A DNA stretch of 10,386 bases. Source: Methanothrix sp. Lineage in GTDB: Archaea > Halobacteriota > Methanosarcinia > Methanotrichales > Methanotrichaceae. Under the pieces are notes generated by a model. That model was not told where the DNA came from and made no database searches. It saw only the letters and a program-made list of their open reading frames with translations. Positions within the stretch are counted from its first letter, which is position 1. Every line of letters starts with the position of its first letter. The stretch lies in contig PMNG01000206.1 of the NCBI GenBank assembly GCA_003162615.1, positions 1 through 10,386 on the forward strand, given 5' to 3'. Of this stretch, positions 6,493-10,386 are shown piece after piece. The position numbers were made by a program, and so were the translations under genes.

Positions 6493-6542
6493 TTCATCCT
6501 AAATTAGATTACTGAATTAAATGTCTTAAGACTATTTAAAAT
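6493..6542 (-). promoter_or_regulatory. Promoter with overlapping palindrome for the 55-aa gene operon
   Basis: On the minus strand TTTAAATAG (6540-6532) is a good archaeal TATA box. A perfect 10-bp palindrome GTCTTAAGAC (6532-6523) abuts it on the downstream side, where a bound repressor would block polymerase. Transcription would start near 6510, leaving a short leader with AGGATGA (6500-6494) before the ATG at 6487. An ATCGATGA motif like the origin iterons lies upstream at about 6590. Confidence 0.5.
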
Positions 6543-6704
6543 TATGTCTCAAATATCAATTGCAATGGTCAGGAGTTGGTTGCCAAGTTATCGATGATCT
6601 AATATAGTGACAAAGAAAGATGGTCATTCTATGGTAGTACCCTTTAGAACAACTCATAAGTCGATTTTGTCCGGATCAACTCAAGTATGGATATGCATTT
6701 TTAT

Positions 6705-6887
6705 CTACGGCTTTGCGTAGCTCTCTTGTGTGCTCAGGCTGTTACTGATTGTTCCGGATAACTCCCAAAAGATCGGTGCGAAGCATTTAGGTTTACAATT
6801 TGACAATTTGATGTGAATGCCACAATTTATGCACCTAACAGGCCGGGATGAAGATATCATTCTACAGTTTGATGGAATCACTGGCAT
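6705..6887 (-). CDS. Cys-rich 60-aa ORF, possible zinc finger
   Basis: The frame reads from ATG 6887 to TAG. Residues 19-35 carry RCINCGIHIKLSNCKPKC, with Cys spacing C-x2-C-x8-C-x3-C, a possible zinc-binding knuckle. The rest (FWELSGTISNSLSTQ) is unremarkable. No Shine-Dalgarno site is seen; an AT-rich TTTTATATTTTATAG lies only 6-20 nt before the ATG, too close to be a leaderless TATA box for this start. It resembles in size and style the decayed zinc-knuckle protein at 4498-4693, but I could not align them convincingly. Confidence 0.4.
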   Translation of the reverse strand: MPVIPSNCRMISSSRPVRCINCGIHIKLSNCKPKCFAPIFWELSGTISNSLSTQESYAKP

Positions 6888-6977
6888 ATTCTATAAAATA
6901 TAAAATTAGTTGAATCTCTGGTTTGTCTTCAGATCATAATTTGGGTACAGTCGTTTTTCCGGCTTGCCGGCATCGCA

Positions 6978-6992
6978 TTTCCCCCGCATGGG
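6978..6992 (+). repeat. Third copy of the CCCCCGCATGGG repeat core
   Basis: TTTCCCCCGCATGGG is identical to the reverse complement of 1339-1353 and, apart from one C, to 1625-1640. On the complement the shared stretch extends to GGGGAAATRCGA when compared with the 1625 copy. It is preceded by a short palindrome CCGGCTTGCCGG (6959-6970). It lies in the stretch between the Cys-rich ORF and the 46-aa gene (6888-7057), where I see no well-supported gene. Confidence 0.5.
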
Positions 6993-7057
6993 ACAAAGGA
7001 GTGACAGAAAGTTAGTACCACAATGCCTTAAAAATGGATGTGCTATATTTGTCACAC

Positions 7058-7198
7058 TCAAATCCCTCTCTCCTCCGCTTCTTTAAGCAATGCCAATCTA
7101 GCCGTGTTGACATCTCTGAGACCATTTAGGACACTCAAAGCCACCTCGATCTCCTTGATGTCCTCTGCAATGCTTTCCTTGAAATTATAAGGGGCCAT
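7058..7198 (-). CDS. 46-aa helical protein downstream of the integrase
   Basis: ATG at 7198 is preceded by AGGTGA with 3-4 nt spacing and begins 17 nt after the integrase stop, so the two are likely co-transcribed. The product is acidic and helical (FKESIAEDIKEIEVALSVL, then ARLALLKEAEERGI). The length and tight linkage would suit an excisionase-like or accessory partner of the recombinase. However, no HTH is visible and an acidic protein is unusual for a DNA-binding directionality factor. Function unknown. Confidence 0.6.
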   Translation of the reverse strand: MAPYNFKESIAEDIKEIEVALSVLNGLRDVNTARLALLKEAEERGI

Positions 7199-7215
7199 GT
7201 TTCACCTGTCCTATT

Positions 7216-8067
7216 CTATAGCTTCAGGTATTGTTCACATGCATTCCTTACGGTTTTATCAGAAACATGGGCATACCTCATCGTGGTCCTAATGTCCCTG
7301 TGCCTGAGAAGCTCTTTCACGATCCTTACGTCACATCCTTTCGCAATCATTATTGTTGCCGGAGTGTGCCTAGCAAAGACGTGCAAGCCACCCTTCTTCT
7401 GAATGTTTGCCTTCTTCTTATAGAGGATAAACATTCTGTAAAGGTCTTTTCTGTCCCATCGCTTGCCGAAGTCGGTATAAAATAGGGGCTGCCTGCCGTC
7501 CACAATTAAGGGCGGTCTAGCACCGAGGTAGTTTTTCATGAGGGCACCACAATCATTAGAAAGAAATGCAATTGCAGCTCTGCCTCCTTTTCCGTCCCTA
7601 ATACGCAAACTGAGGTCTTTGAGGTCCAGGTCCCCGTCATCTAGAGAGCAAAGCTCTGAAGCTCTTAATCCGGTGTAGAAAAGTAGGTTTAGCATTGTCA
7701 GGTGTTTCAGGTTATGAACAACGCCAAAGAGCTTAATCACCTCCTCTTCATCGAAATAGTAGGGTATACCCTCTGCCCTCTTCAAGTAATGCAGTTCTAT
7801 CGGCTCACCAATCATCGCGTGATACTTTTTGATGCAGGAAATGTAGTTGTCAATGGTGCTTCCTGCCAGCTTCCTATTATGGAGGCCGTCTAGGAATTCG
7901 GGTACGGTCTTACCTGAATCCAGAAACCTTCTGATGCATTCCATGTAGCTGTCTATTGAAGATGGTCTAAGCCCCAAGTCTCTCATGTAGCGTCTAAAAC
8001 GGTCCAGGCTAGGCTTTACAGGCTGTTTTATGGTCCAATCTATCTTTAACTTCTTCTTTGCATCCAT
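7216..8067 (-). CDS. Tyrosine recombinase / integrase of the element
   Basis: This enzyme integrates or excises the element by strand exchange through a covalent 3'-phosphotyrosine. The frame from TTG 8109 has 297 residues. I prefer the ATG at 8067 (283 aa), since GGAGAGG sits just upstream and the TTG has none. Numbering below is from the TTG. A SAM-like core-binding domain (about 33-105) precedes the catalytic domain with Arg149 (TGLRASEL), Lys174 (GKGG), His243, Arg247 (HVFARHTPAT), His270 (LLRHRDI) and Tyr279 (RYAHVSD). All six catalytic positions are present, but box II has H-x-x-x-R where most family members show H-x-x-R. The length matches XerC/D-type and archaeal integrases. The gene ends 17 nt before a 46-aa gene and starts about 90 bp from a tRNA-half attachment site, the usual place for an integrase. 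Confidence 0.95.
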   Translation of the reverse strand: MDAKKKLKIDWTIKQPVKPSLDRFRRYMRDLGLRPSSIDSYMECIRRFLDSGKTVPEFLDGLHNRKLAGSTIDNYISCIKKYHAMIGEPIELHYLKRAEGIPYYFDEEEVIKLFGVVHNLKHLTMLNLLFYTGLRASELCSLDDGDLDLKDLSLRIRDGKGGRAAIAFLSNDCGALMKNYLGARPPLIVDGRQPLFYTDFGKRWDRKDLYRMFILYKKKANIQKKGGLHVFARHTPATIMIAKGCDVRIVKELLRHRDIRTTMRYAHVSDKTVRNACEQYLKL

Positions 8068-8119
8068 TCTCTTCCTCTCCTGGGGTATAGAGGGAAAGTT
8101 TTGTTTCAACGCAATGAGT

Positions 8120-8240
8120 AAAAAACCAACTTAATTATCTAGCAACCATTACCTATTTGGCAAGGTTTATTGCTAAATTAGCAAACCTGCGCCATACCAG
8201 GCTAGGCTACCTCGACTCAGGCATTTGAAGTTGGTTTTTC
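8120..8240. other. Attachment site (att) dyad at the element-host junction
   Basis: The core is a long dyad: TGGC (8158-8161), AGGTTT (8163-8168), GCTA (8172-8175), a 3-nt centre, TAGC (8179-8182), AAACCT (8183-8188) and GCCA (8191-8194). The right half is the anticodon arm of tRNA-Ser(GCU); the left half is probably element DNA. Two 12-bp inverted copies AAAAACCAACTT (8121-8132) and AAGTTGGTTTTT (8228-8239) flank it at nearly equal distance, like arm-type sites for an integrase or a directionality factor. The minus-strand T6 (8125-8120) inside the left copy would also stop transcripts from the tRNA promoter. The integrase gene is immediately to the left. The role is inference from structure and place. 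Confidence 0.65.
8178..8216 (-). tRNA. 5' half of tRNA-Ser(GCU), interrupted after the anticodon loop
   Basis: Nucleotides 1-38 of a tRNA can be assigned. Acceptor strand GTCGAGG (8216-8210), T8-A9, D-stem GCC (8207-8205) pairing with GGC (8193-8191), D-loop with A14 and G18-G19 (8198-8197), G26, anticodon strand CAGGT (8189-8185) and loop TTGCTAA with anticodon GCT (8182-8180). After A38 the expected 3' strand ACCTG, variable arm and T arm are absent, and no GTTCRA T-loop follows within 100 nt. It is therefore a half gene, most simply the piece left at one end of an element that recombined in the anticodon loop. A split tRNA whose 3' half lies elsewhere is the alternative. Confidence 0.75.
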
Positions 8241-8528
8241 TATATTTAAAGTCTGCGTTAAATTGAGAATTCCCTGTGCAAGACCTGCCCTATGTATAGC
8301 GTGGTCTAAGTCGCCGAGATCAACTTCACCCGTTCTTCTTCATCACTATCCGCGAACGAAAGACCATCATTTCACACACCTCAGAAGGTCCTTGCTGGTA
8401 ATTATCCCCACACGGGTACCGTCCTCAACTGTGCGCGATTTTGGGGCGTTGCTCCTCTTACCTCCAAGTAACTCCTCTAGATATTGTATACATAGTTTCT
8501 TGATACAACAGCTACAAACTTGTATCAT
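8217..8528 (-). pseudogene. Remnant gene in three frames, ending at the tRNA 5' end
   Basis: From ATG 8528 a 53-aa frame (to TGA at 8367) reads MIQVCSCCIKKLCIQYLEELL, then TVEDGTRVGIITSKDLLRC. Coding-like sequence then continues in a second frame (NDGLSFADSDEEE) and in a third (GEVDLGDLDHAIHRAG, LAQGILNLTQTLNIEK), which stops with TGA at 8219-8217, directly against tRNA nucleotide 1. Two single-base shifts would join these into one protein of about 105 residues with an N-terminal CSCC cluster. I do not recognise the family. The first 53-aa frame could still be translated alone, but its ribosome binding site is weak. The tRNA promoter lies inside the coding end. It seems to be a host gene or older insertion in decay. 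Confidence 0.45.
8241..8250 (-). promoter_or_regulatory. TATA box of the tRNA-Ser half gene
   Basis: TTTAAATATA on the minus strand is centred about 29 bp upstream of tRNA nucleotide 1, the spacing expected for an archaeal tRNA promoter. It shows that the 5' half is the native, promoter-bearing end of a tRNA gene, so the DNA to the right is the host side. Confidence 0.6.
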
Positions 8529-8616
8529 ACTTCTGGTACATAACTGAAAAAGTTAGGCGGCGATGGAGAAGCCCTACATGGATAAAAATAGACCTTCCAG
8601 TTCCGCGGAAGCTTGT

Positions 8617-9240
8617 TTATTGCTCGTGATTTGCAATAAATGCTAGAGCAAATTCCTCCACTACGGACTCGAAACGGAATCGCTCACCTATACCTTGGAG
8701 AGATCTCACGGTTCTCTCAGCGTCGCCGCCCAAACCCAATTTACGTACCCAAATTCCAGCTTCCGTGATGCATCTATTACGGTCTTCGCTATCATAAAAT
8801 GTAATAATGCTTTCGCTTAGTGAAATGCCCAAATTGAAAGCCAATGAATTCTCTTCTTTACCCACACTTGATATTTTTTGATAAATTGAATATTTTTCGA
8901 TGAGTGCATTGGACTTTATATTATATACATAATCTCTATCCAGCCCCAATTGAAGCTTAGTCGCTGCCTCAAATACATAGAATTCTAACGTGAATTTATC
9001 GGAAAGGGCGGAGTGATCATTATCTTCAGAGAAAACTGAATCGTTCAATCCTTTCGCAAAGATAAGCCAAGGCAGATAATATCCAAGGACAAATGCATCT
9101 ACTACTTTTGCCCCAGGAGATGTTAGTTTCTCGTAAGCCATCTCATATGCCTTCCCAAGTGCAAATTTCCCAAATTCTATTGCGAACGCACGATAAATAT
9201 TTGAAGGATCGTTGATATATTTATCAATATTCTCAAACAT
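8617..9240 (-). CDS. Hypothetical protein, 207 aa
   Basis: I do not recognise this gene. It codes for a soluble, mostly helical, acidic protein. An N-terminal region (FENIDKYINDPSNIYRAF) leads to a moderately hydrophobic stretch (VVDAFVLGYYLPWLIFAKG) that is too mixed to call a membrane span, then amphipathic helices to VEEFALAFIANHEQ. I start at ATG 9240 rather than the ATG ten codons upstream (9270), because a TATA box at 9284-9275 would place the transcript start near 9254, between the two, and GTGA lies 5 nt before 9240. The gene is monocistronic. A 10-bp palindrome TTCCGCGGAA (8601-8610) lies just after its stop. It sits on the host side of the attachment site. Confidence 0.75.
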   Translation of the reverse strand: MFENIDKYINDPSNIYRAFAIEFGKFALGKAYEMAYEKLTSPGAKVVDAFVLGYYLPWLIFAKGLNDSVFSEDNDHSALSDKFTLEFYVFEAATKLQLGLDRDYVYNIKSNALIEKYSIYQKISSVGKEENSLAFNLGISLSESIITFYDSEDRNRCITEAGIWVRKLGLGGDAERTVRSLQGIGERFRFESVVEEFALAFIANHEQ

Positions 9241-9274
9241 GGGGGTCACTGGGGAACTTGATATAAACATCCAG

Positions 9275-9284
9275 ATATATTAAA
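9275..9284 (-). promoter_or_regulatory. TATA box of the 207-aa gene
   Basis: TTTAATATAT on the minus strand lies about 40 bp before the ATG at 9240. A start about 26 bp downstream would leave a leader of about 14 nt that includes GTGA. This spacing decides against the upstream ATG at 9270. Confidence 0.45.
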
Positions 9285-9364
9285 TCTCTTGAAGTGAATC
9301 CTTTACAGTCAAAGTTCTAGTTTCTGCATCCGACCTGCTCATCATAGGTCATTTTGCGCTTATC

Positions 9365-9400
9365 TCTGGCATGGACTGGATTTGGTGGTCACATGCCAGA
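9365..9400. repeat. Strong hairpin in the 9271-9635 intergenic region
   Basis: TCTGGCATG (9365-9373) pairs perfectly with CATGCCAGA (9392-9400). GAC/GTC adds three more pairs with one bulged A, giving a 12-bp stem and an 11-nt loop. No T-run follows on either strand, so it is not a typical terminator. The two genes at this gap diverge, so a regulatory site or part of a small RNA is possible. Confidence 0.5.
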
Positions 9401-9428
9401 GTCCAAGATTCGGGCTTATAGTCCAGCA

Positions 9429-9488
9429 CCAAAAGATTGAAACTAATAATCGCGATTCGAAACCTCATCGATAGTTTAAATCTTTTGG
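9429..9488. repeat. 16-bp inverted repeat with a palindromic loop
   Basis: CCAAAAGATTGAAACT (9429-9444) pairs with AGTTTAAATCTTTTGG (9473-9488), 15 of 16 bases matching. The 28-nt loop contains the palindrome AATCGCGATT (9448-9457) and a CATCGAT motif like the origin iterons. The left arm's GATTGAAAC recalls the CRISPR repeat end, but nothing else of the repeat is there. It could be the ends of a very small insertion or a large operator for the divergent genes. Confidence 0.5.
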
Positions 9489-9550
9489 TCATTGACTATA
9501 AAATCGATTTACCAAATAAAGGCTCAAAGAGAGAATGCCGGTTCACGGAC

Positions 9551-9584
9551 TTAATAAAGGTCATCGGGTGCAACTCTTTATTAA
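9551..9584 (+). promoter_or_regulatory. Dyad upstream of the secreted-protein gene
   Basis: TTAATAAAG (9551-9559) and CTTTATTAA (9576-9584) form a perfect 9-bp inverted repeat with a 16-nt spacer. The right arm, TTTATTAAT, could itself be the TATA box, since a start about 26 bp downstream would leave a 30-nt leader before the ATG at 9636. A repressor bound to the dyad would then cover the promoter. Confidence 0.4.
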
Positions 9585-9635
9585 TGATGACTGTAATATT
9601 CACTTAGAAATGCAATCCTTGACTGGGGGGATGAA

Positions 9636-10004
9636 ATGATAAGAATTAAATATATTTATAGAATATTATTCGTAATTGCATTGCTAAATCTTGGAATAAC
9701 CGTTAGCTTGGCAGACATCAGCGGCTTTTGGACGTTGGGCGGAGGTTTTGGAGCTGATACAATGGATCTGACGCAGTCAGGCAATCACGTCTACGGAACC
9801 TACTCAACTCCCGAAGGTCAGGGCGCGATAGATGGTCTAATTTATGGCGGGAATATTTGGCGTGGATGGTGGCACGACCCATTGGGTGATGGGCATTTCA
9901 TAGTAACCTTTGCCTATGATTTCAATAGTTTTAGTGGTTCATGGGGATATCTTGGCAATGGCGTGGGCGGTGGGATGCTTCAAGGGGAAAAAGTAGCCGC
10001 GTAA
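9636..10004 (+). CDS. Small secreted beta-rich protein
   Basis: This 122-aa protein has a clear Sec signal peptide: basic start (MIRIKYIYR), hydrophobic core (ILFVIALLNLGITV) and cleavage probably after SLA (residue 26). The mature 96 residues are rich in Gly, Trp and aromatic residues in alternating strands (ISGFWTL, MDLTQSGNHVYGTY, IWRGWWHDP, HFIVTFAYDFNSFSGSWGYL). This pattern recalls small lipocalin-like beta barrels in which GxWxx...MxLxQxGxxVxGTY repeats, common among secreted proteins of methanogens and bacteria. No lipobox Cys or membrane anchor is visible, so it is probably released or held at the cell wall. The ligand is unknown. The start is supported by GGGG 5 nt upstream. It is the only plus-strand gene in the window. 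Confidence 0.8.
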   Translation: MIRIKYIYRILFVIALLNLGITVSLADISGFWTLGGGFGADTMDLTQSGNHVYGTYSTPEGQGAIDGLIYGGNIWRGWWHDPLGDGHFIVTFAYDFNSFSGSWGYLGNGVGGGMLQGEKVAA

Positions 10005-10025
10005 ACAGAAATACGACGAATTGAC

Positions 10026-10100
10026 AGTCCTCAGTAGATCACAGACAGGACTCTTTCATCTCTGGCCCCCTGGTATTGTGGTAGTATTTATATATAAATA
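10026..10100. terminator. Possible terminator and AT-rich palindrome between convergent genes
   Basis: AGTCCT (10026-10031) and AGGACT (10047-10052) form a weak hairpin 22 bp after the secreted-protein stop, followed by CTTTC, perhaps its terminator. A perfect 16-bp palindrome TATTTATATATAAATA follows (10085-10100). It looks like a TATA box in both directions, but the neighbouring genes converge and only a 14-codon frame follows it, so its role is unclear. Confidence 0.3.
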
Positions 10101-10194
10101 AACAAATGGAAGAAATAAAAGAAAAACTGACCCAAAAAGTGGCGAATTGAATTAATTTCATCCAATCCCATCACTTTGTGGAGTCCACTTCTTT

Positions 10195-10386
10195 CTAATA
10201 TGGCTGATTGCTTGGTTGCTGATAATAACTTGGTGCCTGATTAGCCGATACATCGATCACTACGGTACTGCTGACTTGATCACCTATCGCGAAGAGCAAA
10301 ATGTGCTGGCCAACGGTGTCAGCATAGAAGTTCATCTGATTGGAACCTGGGAAGAAGTTGTAATAGTTCTTTGTTAGCTGACCATC
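10195..10386 (-). CDS. C-terminus of a surface-type protein (cut by the window edge)
   Basis: The last 63 codons of a longer gene end at TAG 10195-10197; the start lies beyond the right edge. It reads DGQLTKNYYNFFPGSNQMNF, YADTVGQHILLFAIGDQ, then SSTVVIDVSANQAP and a Gln/Tyr/Pro/Asn-rich tail (SYYQQPSNQPY). The beta-strand pattern with FYADTVGxHxLxF and TVVIDV matches what I recall of repeat-bearing cell-surface proteins in Methanothrix-like methanogens, where such an Ig-like or carbohydrate-binding-like module ends the protein. No membrane anchor is present in this part. The flexible polar tail may serve in cell-wall association, which is inference. Confidence 0.75.
   Translation of the reverse strand, partial: DGQLTKNYYNFFPGSNQMNFYADTVGQHILLFAIGDQVSSTVVIDVSANQAPSYYQQPSNQPY

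Noticed and set aside
6906..7055. 49-codon minus-strand frame (GTG start) with a PMRGKCDAGKPEKR stretch
   Set aside because: It runs through the dispersed repeat core at 6978 and has no ribosome binding site. The repeat itself explains the open, GC-rich reading.
8120..8216. Intron-containing but complete tRNA-Ser
   Set aside because: Removing a 10-nt intron would leave one mismatch in the anticodon stem, but no variable arm or T-loop (GTTCRA) follows before the T-run, so the 3' half is really missing.
8263..8547. 94-codon plus-strand frame starting with TTG
   Set aside because: Low-complexity Ser/Leu/Pro reading opposite a more protein-like minus-strand remnant; no start signal.
9429..9444. 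AAAAGATTGAAACT as a solitary CRISPR repeat
   Set aside because: It matches only the last nine bases of the repeat and is better explained as one arm of the inverted repeat 9429-9488.
10106..10150. 14-codon frame after the TATA-like palindrome
   Set aside because: Too short to support, with no ribosome binding site and no recognisable pattern.

Overview
The window reads as archaeal DNA, most likely from a methanogen of the Methanosarcinales/Methanotrichales (Methanothrix-like). The evidence is AT-rich archaeal TATA boxes, Shine-Dalgarno sites of the GGTGA type, a CRISPR repeat ending in ATTGAAAC, a TFIIB-like zinc ribbon in one protein, a type II-looking tRNA-Ser(GCU) fragment, and two secreted or surface-type proteins at the right end. 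The taxonomic call is an inference. No rRNA or ribosomal protein gene is present to fix it.

Layout. Positions 1-168 are the leader-distal end of a CRISPR array. About 300 bp without a recognisable gene follow. From about 470 to 8178 almost every gene lies on the minus strand and belongs to what looks like an integrated plasmid- or virus-like element. Read in the direction of transcription it holds: a tyrosine recombinase (8067-7216); a 46-aa protein (7198-7058); a 60-aa Cys-rich ORF (6887-6705); a promoter with a palindromic operator candidate; a 55-aa helical protein (6487-6320); a frameshifted small membrane protein (6301-6060); a 381-386-aa protein with two Cys clusters, one of them TFB-like (to 4887); a 46-aa ORF; a decayed zinc-knuckle protein (4693-4498); a 53-aa protein (4448-4287); a 74-aa protein (4221-3997); a 640-aa SF3/D5-like ATPase (3995-2073); a 390-bp origin-like region built as two long imperfect inverted arms full of ATCGAT-type iterons (1660-2056); a 316-bp MITE-like segment with 22-bp inverted ends (1332-1647); a winged-helix protein (1245-817); and a terminase-small-subunit-like HTH protein (807-469).

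The right boundary of the element is visible. Just upstream of the integrase gene lies the 5' half of a tRNA-Ser(GCU), nucleotides 1-38, with its own archaeal TATA box. It breaks off at the end of the anticodon loop into a strong dyad. This is the expected form of an attachment site for an integrase that crosses over in an anticodon loop. The matching 3' half of the tRNA is not in the window, so the left end of the element is further left or has been lost.

Right of the attachment site is host-type sequence: a remnant gene broken in three frames that ends exactly at the tRNA 5' end, a 207-aa gene of unknown function, an intergenic region with three strong dyads, a short secreted beta-rich protein, and the C-terminus of a surface-type protein that runs off the window.

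How it may work together (inference): the ATPase would act at the adjacent iteron region to replicate the element. The zinc-ribbon and HTH proteins would regulate transcription. The integrase would switch the element between free and tRNA-integrated forms. Several small genes carry frameshifts or stops, so the element may be ageing.
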